64,000 bases of DNA. Origin: Paratissierella segnis. GTDB lineage: Bacteria; Bacillota; Clostridia; Tissierellales; Tissierellaceae. A program made the translations under genes and the position numbers. The stretch lies in contig NZ_JACRTG010000001.1 of NCBI RefSeq assembly GCF_014385195.1, positions 1-64,000 of the forward strand, read 5' to 3'. Every line of letters begins with the position of its first letter. Positions within the stretch are counted from its first letter, which is position 1. Below the pieces are notes generated by a model that was not told the origin of the DNA, did no database searches, and worked only from the letters and a program-made list of their open reading frames with translations. Positions 34,811-42,161 of the stretch are shown piece by piece.

Positions 34811-35119
34811 TTGGACGTAAAAATATATAGAACAAAGGATGGACAAAATTTCTCGCTTGAACCTATTTTAAATGATGGTAGGTATTGTACAGAGAATGAA
34901 TGTGATGTTGCTGGTATATATACTATTCCTGAAGATGTAAAAATAATAACTTCTGGAGGTAGATTGCGATTCGATGGTTCTGTGTACCTGATTAATGACA
35001 AAGGAAAACCAGCAATCGGGATATACAAACCTAAAGATGGTGTATTGAAGCTTGAAAAGGCAATTGCATTGGAGGAGAGGAGGCAGACAAAAATCAAAAC
35101 TAAAGATATTTCACGATAA
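34811..35119 (+). CDS. small ICE protein upstream of parA
   Basis: A 102-residue protein, MDVKIYRTKDGQNFSLEPIL, not recognised by family. It looks like a compact beta-rich fold (KIYRTKDGQNFS, SGGRLRFDGSVYLIN, IGIYKPKDGVLKL) with a charged C-terminal tail. TTG at 34811 is chosen by analogy with parA: both have AAGGAGG then an ACA(G/A)AATTG/AAATTG start context. It is the first backbone gene of the conjugative element, placed before parA and flanked on both sides by hairpin-T-run leaders. A role in element maintenance is possible on context only. Confidence 0.6.
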   Translation: MDVKIYRTKDGQNFSLEPILNDGRYCTENECDVAGIYTIPEDVKIITSGGRLRFDGSVYLINDKGKPAIGIYKPKDGVLKLEKAIALEERRQTKIKTKDISR

Positions 35120-35145
35120 AGCTAAGAATAATTCTTACTAAAAGT

Positions 35146-35189
35146 AAAAAGCCGTTTTCTTTATTGAAAGATAAAGTGAGCGGTTTTTT
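35146..35189 (+). terminator. hairpin plus T-run in the parA leader
   Basis: CCG (35152-35154) with CGG (35181-35183) and CTTTAT (35159-35164) with ATAAAG (35171-35176) form a two-part stem flanked by A-run and T-run. The parA ribosome site follows within 15 bases. Confidence 0.65.
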
Positions 35190-35209
35190 GTGTGAAAGGA
35201 GGAACAAAA

Positions 35210-36031
35210 TTGAATGCAAAAATCATTGCCATAGCCAACCAAAAAGGCGGTGTTGGCAAAACAACCACCTGTGCCAACTTAGGTATAGGTTTAGTTATGG
35301 AAAATAAGAAAGTATTACTTGTGGATGCAGATCCTCAAGGCAGTTTATCTATTAGCTTGGGGCATTCACAGCCAGATAGTATTGACACTACCCTTGCTAC
35401 TATCATGGGAAAGGTGATTACTGATACAGCCTTTGAACCTAAAGAGGGTATTTTAAAACATGATGAAGGAGTGGATTTACTCCCTGCTAATATTGAGTTA
35501 TCTAGCATGGAAGTATCCCTTGTTAATGCTATGAGCCGAGAAACCATACTTAAACAATACCTTGATACGGTGAAGAAGCAGTATGACTATATTCTTTTAG
35601 ACTGTATGCCCTCTTTAGGAATGCTGACAATTAATGCCCTTGCTGCGGCAGATAGTGTAATCGTTCCTGTACAAGCCGATTATCTGCCAGCAAAAGGATT
35701 AGAACAGCTATTACAGACCATTGGAAAGGTACGCAGACAGATAAATCCCAAACTGAAAATTGACGGTATTCTCTTAACTATGGTAGATGGGCGTACTAAT
35801 TTTGCAAAGGACATCAGTGCATTGGTAAGAGAGACTTATGGAGGCAGTATTAAAGTATTTAATGCTGAGATACCCCGTTCAGTAAAAGCAGCAGAAATTA
35901 GTGCGGAGGGAAAAAGCATCTTCGCCCATGACCCAAAAGGAAAGGTTGCAGAAGGATATAAAAGTTTGACTAAGGAGGTGTTGAAAATTGAAAAGATCCG
36001 CCAAAAACATAAAGCTGGCATCAGTAGATGA
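35210..36031 (+). CDS. parA: ParA-family partition ATPase
   Basis: A 273-residue Walker-type ATPase (Soj/ParA). The deviant Walker A IANQKGGVGKTTTCANLG lies at the N-terminus, followed by LLVDADPQGSLS and YILLDCMPSLGMLTINALAA. It would work with the ParB encoded next to segregate the excised, replicating element. TTG at 35210 is favoured, with AAAGGAGG upstream, over a GTG at 35192 inside the leader. It overlaps the parB start by 44 bases. A hairpin-T-run leader precedes it. Confidence 0.93.
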   Translation: MNAKIIAIANQKGGVGKTTTCANLGIGLVMENKKVLLVDADPQGSLSISLGHSQPDSIDTTLATIMGKVITDTAFEPKEGILKHDEGVDLLPANIELSSMEVSLVNAMSRETILKQYLDTVKKQYDYILLDCMPSLGMLTINALAAADSVIVPVQADYLPAKGLEQLLQTIGKVRRQINPKLKIDGILLTMVDGRTNFAKDISALVRETYGGSIKVFNAEIPRSVKAAEISAEGKSIFAHDPKGKVAEGYKSLTKEVLKIEKIRQKHKAGISR

Positions 36032-36911
36032 TTTATTTTCCACAGAGGAAAGCAGAGCTGATGAAAACAGAGAGAAAATAGTGGAACTTCCTTTGACGGA
36101 ACTATTTCCCTTTAAAGACCACCCATTTAAGGTAATTGACAATGAAGCCATGTTTGACACAGCAGAAAGTGTTAAACAATATGGTGTTCTTGTTCCAGCC
36201 ATTGCAAGACCTCGTGATGAAGGTGGTTATGAACTTGTTGCAGGACATCGAAGAAAGAGAGCCTGTGAACTTGCTGAGCTTGATACAATGCCTGTAATAG
36301 TTCGTAACCTTGACGATGATGAAGCTGTTATTATTATGGTTGACAGCAACTTGCAGAGAGAAAATATCTTACCAAGTGAACGAGCCTTTGCATTTAAGTT
36401 AAAATTAGAGGCTATTAAGAGACAAGGTGCAAGGACTGATTTAACTTCTACGCAAGTTGCACAGAAGTTATCTGCTGAGAAAGTTGGTGATGATGCAGGG
36501 GTTAGTAAAGACCAAGTGCGTAGATATATCCGCCTTACCCACCTTATCCCAGAAATACTTTCAATGGTAGATGAAAAGAAAATAGCATTTAATCCTGCTG
36601 TAGAGCTATCATTCCTTAAAAATGAGGAACAGACCAACTTGCTTGATGCTATGGATATGGAGCAAGCTACTCCCTCGCTTTCACAGGCACAGAGGCTAAA
36701 GAAGTTTAGCAACGAAGGAAAATTAACCCTTGAGGTAATGAGTGCCATTATGAGTGAGGAAAAAAAAGGTGATTTAGATAAGGTAACCCTTACCGGAGAT
36801 AAGTTAAAAAAATATTTTCCAAAGTCATATACACCTAAACAAATGGAGGAAACCATTATGAAACTACTTGAAGGATGGCATAAAAAACGGACAAGAGATC
36901 AAGAACGATAG
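35988..36911 (+). CDS. parB: ParB-family partition protein
   Basis: A 307-residue ParB/Spo0J-like protein. The N-terminal ParB-N (CTPase-type) domain shows VPAIARPRDEGGYELVAGHR and RKRACELAELDTMPVIVR, then MVDSNLQRENILPSERAFAF. A KorB/HTH-like segment follows with LIPEILSMVDEKKIAFNPAV. TTG at 35988 sits nine bases after AAGGAGG, inside the end of parA. It partners ParA for element maintenance. Binding sites (parS) were not identified in the window. Confidence 0.92.
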   Translation: MKRSAKNIKLASVDDLFSTEESRADENREKIVELPLTELFPFKDHPFKVIDNEAMFDTAESVKQYGVLVPAIARPRDEGGYELVAGHRRKRACELAELDTMPVIVRNLDDDEAVIIMVDSNLQRENILPSERAFAFKLKLEAIKRQGARTDLTSTQVAQKLSAEKVGDDAGVSKDQVRRYIRLTHLIPEILSMVDEKKIAFNPAVELSFLKNEEQTNLLDAMDMEQATPSLSQAQRLKKFSNEGKLTLEVMSAIMSEEKKGDLDKVTLTGDKLKKYFPKSYTPKQMEETIMKLLEGWHKKRTRDQER

Positions 36912-36944
36912 ACATTAGTATAGGCAGGAAAAGAGGTGATACTT

Positions 36945-37844
36945 ATGGCAGTATTCAGAGTAGAAAAAACACGAGATTATACAGTTATGTCAAATCATCA
37001 TTTGAGGAATACCGAGCTTTCATTAAAGGCAAAAGGATTACTATCCCTTATGCTTTCTCTTCCGGAGAACTGGGATTATACAACAAAGGGACTTTCACGC
37101 ATATGTAAGGATGGTATTGATAGTATTAACAGTGGGGTAAAGGAACTTGAAGCCAATGGCTATGTTATTCGTAGGAGGTTACGCAATGAAAAGGGTCAAC
37201 TTACCACTACAGAATATACTATTTTTGAGCAACCTCAACCCCTTGATACTAATGATATTCCACCTAAAGGGGAAAATCCAATCTTGGATAATCCAACACA
37301 GGAGAAACCAATACTGGAAAACCCAATCTTGGATAAACCTATCTTGGAAAAACCCCACCAATTAAGTACTAATATATTAAATACTGATTTATTAAGTATG
37401 GAGGTATCAAATCCTTATCCATCAAATCAATATCCAGCAAATAAAGAACCACAAGAAAAAAAGATGGGATATGATTCGATTGGATTGAAAAGCGTAAAAG
37501 AAGTCAGAGGACTGGTATTAAAAAATATTGAATACGAGTATATAAAAACTCACCATGACCGTGGACGCCTAGAAGAAATTGTAGAGCTTATGGTAGAAAC
37601 TCTGTGCTCCACAAAGGACACTATCAATATTTCAGGAGATGATTACCCTGCACAGCTTGTTAAAGAAAAGCTGTTACGAATTAACAGCTTGCATATTGAT
37701 TATGTATTTGAGTGCCTGAAAAAGACTACCACCTATATTCGTAACATCAAGAGATATCTACTGACAACACTTTTTAATGCTCCCTCAACTATAGACAACT
37801 ACTACTCAGCACTTGTAAATCACGATTTTAAAGGAAAATATTAA
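36945..37844 (+). CDS. ICE replication initiator, winged-helix with DUF6017
   Basis: The 299-residue product is the usual Tn1549-type replication initiator/replisome organiser. The N-terminal domain (FRVEKTRDYTVMSNHHLR, SLKAKGLLSLMLSLPENWDY, SGVKELEANGYVIRRR) is a winged helix; the C-terminal ~120 residues resemble DUF6017 (EVRGLVLKNIEYEYIKTHHD). They are joined by a linker of imperfect NPILDNP/KPILEKP repeats (~105-135). ATG at 36945 follows GAGGTGAT. It comes 33 bases after parB. Replication of the circular intermediate is the inferred role. Confidence 0.82.
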   Translation: MAVFRVEKTRDYTVMSNHHLRNTELSLKAKGLLSLMLSLPENWDYTTKGLSRICKDGIDSINSGVKELEANGYVIRRRLRNEKGQLTTTEYTIFEQPQPLDTNDIPPKGENPILDNPTQEKPILENPILDKPILEKPHQLSTNILNTDLLSMEVSNPYPSNQYPANKEPQEKKMGYDSIGLKSVKEVRGLVLKNIEYEYIKTHHDRGRLEEIVELMVETLCSTKDTINISGDDYPAQLVKEKLLRINSLHIDYVFECLKKTTTYIRNIKRYLLTTLFNAPSTIDNYYSALVNHDFKGKY

Positions 37845-37886
37845 GGCTTTTGCACCTGTTTTATAGGAATAGCAAGATGCCTTTTT
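37843..37886 (+). terminator. hairpin plus T-run before the DUF7768-like gene
   Basis: AAGGC (37843-37847) pairs with GCCTT (37879-37883), extended by TTTTGC/GCAAGA and a CCT/AGG inner stem, followed by six T. The next ribosome site lies about 20 bases on. Confidence 0.7.
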
Positions 37887-37918
37887 TGTACCCAAAATTA
37901 GGAAAGGAGTTTTGAAGA

Positions 37919-38272
37919 ATGAGAAGACCAATGGCATATATTACAGCTGCTTGGGGAAAGAACGAGTTTGAAAACACGGAAACCGCCGCTAAATATTGTA
38001 GAAAAATCTATGAGGCAGGGTTTACCCCCATGTGTCCCCTTTTATTTCTCCCCCTCTATTTAAACGATGAAATTCCAGAGGAGCATAAGGACGGGATTGA
38101 TATGGCAAGGGATATGTTAAGGCGTTCCCGTGTGCTTGTGGTTTGCGGTGATGTGATAGATGAAAATGTAAAAAATGACATTGCCACTGCCGAGCGACTT
38201 CGTATTACAGCTACCACCCTTGAGGGAATTTTGACAGTCAAGGGACATGGGAGGGAAAAAGCCAATGGCTGA
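37919..38272 (+). CDS. DUF7768/DUF4406-like nucleotide-binding-fold protein
   Basis: A 117-residue protein with a Rossmann-like pattern: PMAYITAAWGKNEFENTETA at the start, YEAGFTPMCPLLFLP, HKDGIDMARDMLRRSRVLVV and CGDVIDENVKNDIATAE. It resembles DUF4406/DUF7768 proteins related to nucleoside 2-deoxyribosyltransferases, often found in conjugative elements. GAAAGGAG precedes the ATG by about ten bases. It lies between the replication and transfer modules. A role in nucleotide sensing or modification is inferred from the fold only. Confidence 0.7.
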   Translation: MRRPMAYITAAWGKNEFENTETAAKYCRKIYEAGFTPMCPLLFLPLYLNDEIPEEHKDGIDMARDMLRRSRVLVVCGDVIDENVKNDIATAERLRITATTLEGILTVKGHGREKANG

Positions 38273-38341
38273 CTATCTCCTTAGACGGTTGCTTGTTCCA
38301 CCGTAATAAATATTTTCAAACCATGAAAGGAGGATTTTATT

Positions 38342-38821
38342 ATGCAAGAAGAAGTAGAAAACAGGTCGGTAGCACTTGTTATCAACGGTACAAAGCTGAC
38401 AGCAAGAACATTAAAATCAGCTATTCTTAAATATTTAGCATGGCGTAAAAACAAGAAAGTAAAAGAACCTGTAATTCCTCGTGGAAAGCAGAGCGTCAAA
38501 AACCTTGCAAAGCAAGACCAAGGACTAAGTAACATTGAGGTAACGGACAAAAATATCAAAAGTTTTGAACGTGTAGCAAAGAAATATGGTGTGGACTTTG
38601 CCATCAAAAAAGATAAATCTGTATCACCACCTAAATACCTTGTCTTTTTCAAGGGCAGGGATGCAGATGCCATTACTTCTGCCTTTACTGAATTTACAGC
38701 AAAGACTATGAGGAAAGCAGCAAGACCCTCTGTCTTAGCACAGCTTAAAAAGTTTACTGAGCTTGTAAAAAATACTATTACCGACAGGGTAAAATCCAAA
38801 AGCAAGGAGCAAAGCCTATGA
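38342..38821 (+). CDS. PcfB-family (DUF3801) conjugation protein
   Basis: A 159-residue PcfB-like protein. The family, named from pCF10, helps load the relaxosome at the coupling protein. Typical segments are VALVINGTKLTARTLKSAIL at the start and FAIKKDKSVSPPKYLVFFKG in the middle, with a basic C-terminal tail. AAAGGAGG lies upstream. Its stop overlaps the virD4 ATG by four bases (ATGA), so the two are co-translated, as expected for partners. Confidence 0.88.
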   Translation: MQEEVENRSVALVINGTKLTARTLKSAILKYLAWRKNKKVKEPVIPRGKQSVKNLAKQDQGLSNIEVTDKNIKSFERVAKKYGVDFAIKKDKSVSPPKYLVFFKGRDADAITSAFTEFTAKTMRKAARPSVLAQLKKFTELVKNTITDRVKSKSKEQSL

Positions 38822-40590
38822 ATGGAAAAATTAGAAAGCTCCTTATTCTGAATATCCCCTATTTCTTGCTTGCCCTCTTCTTTACAAAGGTATCCCAGGC
38901 ATGGAGGTATTCAGCAGGATTTGACCTTGGACAAAAGATATTAAATCTTAGGGAGGGTTTTTCAATAGCTTTTAATAGTCCACTCCCAAGCTTTTACCCA
39001 CAGGATTTGCTCTTTGGTATTTTGATTGCCGCTATAATCCGTCTTGTTGTTTATATTAAAGGCAAGAACGCCAAGAAATATAGAAAAGGTATAGAGTATG
39101 GCTCTGCACGTTGGGGTAATGCCGGAGATATTCGCCCTTTTACAGACCCCGTATTCCAAAACAACGTAATACTAACGCATACAGAACGGCTTATGATGTC
39201 AAACCGTCCAAAGAATCCCAAGAATTCAAGAAATAAAAATGTGCTTATTGTAGGTGGCTCTGGTTCTGGTAAAACAAGATTTTGGCTGAAACCTAATCTC
39301 ATGCAATGTCACAGCTCCTATGTGGTCACTGATCCAAAGGGTAGCATTGTTGTGGAGTGCGGGAAGTTATTACAACGAGAGGGTTATAAAATTAAAATTC
39401 TTAATACTATAAACTTTAAAAAATCCATGCGCTATAATCCCTTTGCCTACATCAAAAGCGAAAAGGATATCTTGAAATTAGTTACCACCCTGATTGCCAA
39501 TACCAAAGGAGAAGGAAAGGCAGGAGATGATTTTTGGGTAAAGGCAGAAACTCTACTCTATACTGCTCTCATTGGATACATCTATTTTGAGGCTCCTGAA
39601 CATGAGCAAAATTTCTCCACCCTCATTGAGTTTATTAATGCCTCTGAAGTTCGGGAAGATGATGAGGATTTTAAAAATCCTGTAGATTTAATGTTTGATG
39701 CCTTAGAGGAAAAAGACCCAGAGCATTTTGCTGTAAGGCAGTACAAGAAATATAAGCTGGCGGCAGGCAAAACTGCAAAATCTATTCTTATCTCCTGCGG
39801 TGCAAGACTGGCTCCCTTTGACATTAGGGAATTACGGGAGTTGACTGCCTATGACGAAATGGAACTGGATACCTTGGGAGATAGAAAAACTGCCCTATTT
39901 ATAATCATCAGCGATACAGACGATACTTTTAATTTCTTGGTATCTATGGCATATACACAACTTTTCAATCTTCTATGCGACAAGGCAGATGATATTTATG
40001 GAGGTAGACTCCCCATTCATGTAAGATGCCTAATTGATGAAGCTGCAAACATTGGACAAATACCAAAATTGGAGAAATTGATGGCGACCATTCGTTCAAG
40101 AGAGATTTCTGCTTGCCTTGTTTTACAGGCACAAAGTCAACTAAAGGCTCTCTATAAAGACAATGCAGATACCATTATCGGCAACTGCGATAGCATGATT
40201 TTCCTTGGAGGAAAGGAGAAAACCACCCTCAAGGATTTATCAGAAACCCTTGGTAAAGAAACCATTGATATGTTTAACACTTCTGATACCAGAGGAACAC
40301 AAAGAAGTTACGGGCTTAATTATCAAAAGCTGGGAAAGGAGCTTATGAGTATGGATGAACTTGCTGTAATGGATGGTGGCAAGTGCATTTTACAGCTAAG
40401 AGGTGTTCGCCCGTTTCTCTCCGAAAAGTATGATATTACACAGCACCCCAATTACAAATACTTATCGGATTTTGATAAAAGAAACACCTTTGATATTGAA
40501 AAATTTCTGTCCACAAAACTAAAACCAAAGCCTAATGAGGTATACGATGTTTACGAAGTTGACCTTACAGATGAGACTGAAACCGTATAG
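38818..40590 (+). CDS. VirD4/TraG-type coupling ATPase
   Basis: The 590-residue type IV coupling protein links the relaxosome to the transfer channel. Two N-terminal membrane segments (LLILNIPYFLLALFF and LLFGILIAAIIRLVVYI) precede the ATPase domain with Walker A VGGSGSGKTRF (~145-153), VVTDPKGSIVVECG, and the Walker B-like VRCLIDEAANIGQIPKLE. Length and order match TraG/VirD4 of Tn1549-type elements. It overlaps the pcfB stop by four bases. Confidence 0.95.
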   Translation: MNGKIRKLLILNIPYFLLALFFTKVSQAWRYSAGFDLGQKILNLREGFSIAFNSPLPSFYPQDLLFGILIAAIIRLVVYIKGKNAKKYRKGIEYGSARWGNAGDIRPFTDPVFQNNVILTHTERLMMSNRPKNPKNSRNKNVLIVGGSGSGKTRFWLKPNLMQCHSSYVVTDPKGSIVVECGKLLQREGYKIKILNTINFKKSMRYNPFAYIKSEKDILKLVTTLIANTKGEGKAGDDFWVKAETLLYTALIGYIYFEAPEHEQNFSTLIEFINASEVREDDEDFKNPVDLMFDALEEKDPEHFAVRQYKKYKLAAGKTAKSILISCGARLAPFDIRELRELTAYDEMELDTLGDRKTALFIIISDTDDTFNFLVSMAYTQLFNLLCDKADDIYGGRLPIHVRCLIDEAANIGQIPKLEKLMATIRSREISACLVLQAQSQLKALYKDNADTIIGNCDSMIFLGGKEKTTLKDLSETLGKETIDMFNTSDTRGTQRSYGLNYQKLGKELMSMDELAVMDGGKCILQLRGVRPFLSEKYDITQHPNYKYLSDFDKRNTFDIEKFLSTKLKPKPNEVYDVYEVDLTDETETV

Positions 40591-40607
40591 TAGCGGTTAT
40601 TTTTTTA
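40581..40607 (+). terminator. weak hairpin plus T-run before Maff2
   Basis: AACCG (40581-40585) and CGGTT (40594-40598) give only a five-pair stem, followed by a T-run. It overlaps the virD4 stop. Confidence 0.4.
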
Positions 40608-40644
40608 CCTAAAAATAAAATAAAGAAATTAGGAGGATATGATT

Positions 40645-40860
40645 ATGGCATTTTTTAATTCAGCAGTAGATGTATTACAGACACTTGTTATTGCCCTTGG
40701 AGCAGGACTTGGAATTTGGGGGGTTATTAATTTACTTGAAGGCTATGGAAATGATAATCCAGGTGCAAAATCACAAGGTATGAAACAACTCATGGCTGGC
40801 GGTGGCGTAGCACTGATCGGCATGACCCTTGTACCTTTGCTTTCCGGATTGTTCGGCTAA
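40645..40860 (+). CDS. Maff2-family mobile element membrane protein
   Basis: A 71-residue hydrophobic protein of the Maff2 family with two transmembrane segments (VLQTLVIALGAGLGIWGVIN and MAGGGVALIGMTLVPLLSG). The size and position right before virB6 recall VirB2-type pilin subunits; that equivalence is inferred. ATG at 40645 is chosen because GGAGG is eight bases upstream; an ATG at 40639 lies too close. Confidence 0.85.
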   Translation: MAFFNSAVDVLQTLVIALGAGLGIWGVINLLEGYGNDNPGAKSQGMKQLMAGGGVALIGMTLVPLLSGLFG

Positions 40861-40863
40861 ATT

Positions 40864-41733
40864 ATGCAAAGCATCATCGACAGCATTACTGAGTGGCTCA
40901 AAGAGATGTTAGTCGGTGGTATTACGGAAAACTTATCGGGAATGTTTGATAACGTCAACCAAAAGGTTGGCGAAATCGCAGGGGAAGTAGGAATGACACC
41001 GTCAGCATGGAATGGCGGTGTCTTCTCTATGATACAATCCCTTTCCGAAACCGTAATTATACCAATTGCCGGCATCATCTTGACCTTTGTCATGTGCTAC
41101 GAACTGATACAAATGGTCATTGAGAAAAATAATCTTCACGATATTGAAACTTTCATGTTCTTTAAATGGATTTTCAAAACCTTTGTAGCTGTAATGATAG
41201 TAACCAATACCTTTAACATCATTATGGGGATTTTTGATATGTCACAGCATGTGGTATCCAATGCCGCAGGAGTAATTATCTCAGATACCAGTATTGATAT
41301 TACCGCCTCTATAGCAGATATGGAAACCCGGCTTATGGAAATGGAGCTTGGCCCACTGCTTGGAATATGGCTGCAAAGTATGTTTATAGGACTCACTATG
41401 AATGCCTTAACTATCTGCATTTTTGTAGTCATCTATGGACGTATGATTGAGATTTATCTTATGACTTCCCTTGGAGCAATCCCTTTTGCCACTATGGTAA
41501 ACCGTGAATGGGGAGGCATGGGACAAAACTACCTGAAATCAATGTTGGCTCTTGGCTTTCAAGCCTTTCTCATTATGGTATGTGTAGGTATTTATGCAGT
41601 ATTAGTACAATCTATTGCCACGGACAGCGACATTATGGCTGCGATTTGGACTTGTGTAGGCTATACGGTACTCCTATGCTTTACCCTATTTAAGACAGGT
41701 TCATTGTCAAAGAGTATTTTCAGTGCCCATTAA
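40864..41733 (+). CDS. VirB6/TrbL-like conjugal transfer protein, CD1112 type
   Basis: A 289-residue polytopic membrane protein with about six segments, including VIIPIAGIILTFVMCYELIQ and AVMIVTNTFNIIMGIFDM. It corresponds to the CD1112-family VirB6/TrbL proteins that line the transfer channel. The start is three bases after the Maff2 stop and lacks a strong ribosome site, so translation is probably coupled. NGGVFSMIQSLSETV is a family landmark. Confidence 0.9.
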   Translation: MQSIIDSITEWLKEMLVGGITENLSGMFDNVNQKVGEIAGEVGMTPSAWNGGVFSMIQSLSETVIIPIAGIILTFVMCYELIQMVIEKNNLHDIETFMFFKWIFKTFVAVMIVTNTFNIIMGIFDMSQHVVSNAAGVIISDTSIDITASIADMETRLMEMELGPLLGIWLQSMFIGLTMNALTICIFVVIYGRMIEIYLMTSLGAIPFATMVNREWGGMGQNYLKSMLALGFQAFLIMVCVGIYAVLVQSIATDSDIMAAIWTCVGYTVLLCFTLFKTGSLSKSIFSAH

Positions 41734-41753
41734 CAAAATGAAAGGAGAATTTT

Positions 41754-42161
41754 ATGGCTTATGTACCTGTACCAAAGGATTTAAGTAATGTAAAAACAAA
41801 GGTTGTATTCAATCTTACTAAAAGGCAGATAATCTGCTTTTCCATGGCTCTTGTGGTTGGATTGCCTTTGTTCTTCCTGCTAAAGGATAGGACAAATACA
41901 AGTCTTGCATCTCTGGTAATGATTTTCTCTATGTTACCTTTTTTCATGTTCGCTATGTATGAAAAGCATGGGCAACCTCTTGAGGTTATTTTAAAACATT
42001 ACTTTGCTGTGCGTTTCTTAAATCCAAAACAAAGACCCTATAGAACAAATAACTTCTATGCCGTTATCATGCGGCAAGCAAAGCTAGATAAGGAGGTAAA
42101 GCACATTGTCACAGGCAAACAAAGTAACTCGCTCAAAGGCAAAGCTGACAAGAGCAGATAG
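41754..42161 (+). CDS. PrgI-family conjugation membrane protein
   Basis: A 135-residue PrgI-like (VirB3-equivalent) protein. The start AYVPVPKDLSNVKTKVVFNL and two adjacent transmembrane segments (IICFSMALVVGLPLFFLL, LASLVMIFSMLPFFMFAMY) are typical, as is the following KHGQPLEVILKHYF. AAAGGAG lies before the ATG. It overlaps the virB4 start by 56 bases, linking it tightly to its ATPase partner. Confidence 0.9.
   Translation: MAYVPVPKDLSNVKTKVVFNLTKRQIICFSMALVVGLPLFFLLKDRTNTSLASLVMIFSMLPFFMFAMYEKHGQPLEVILKHYFAVRFLNPKQRPYRTNNFYAVIMRQAKLDKEVKHIVTGKQSNSLKGKADKSR

Noticed and set aside
36227..36856. 209-residue open frame on the minus strand opposite parB
   Set aside because: Ser/Leu-rich composition typical of antisense shadows, no ribosome site, and the plus strand codes for a clear ParB.
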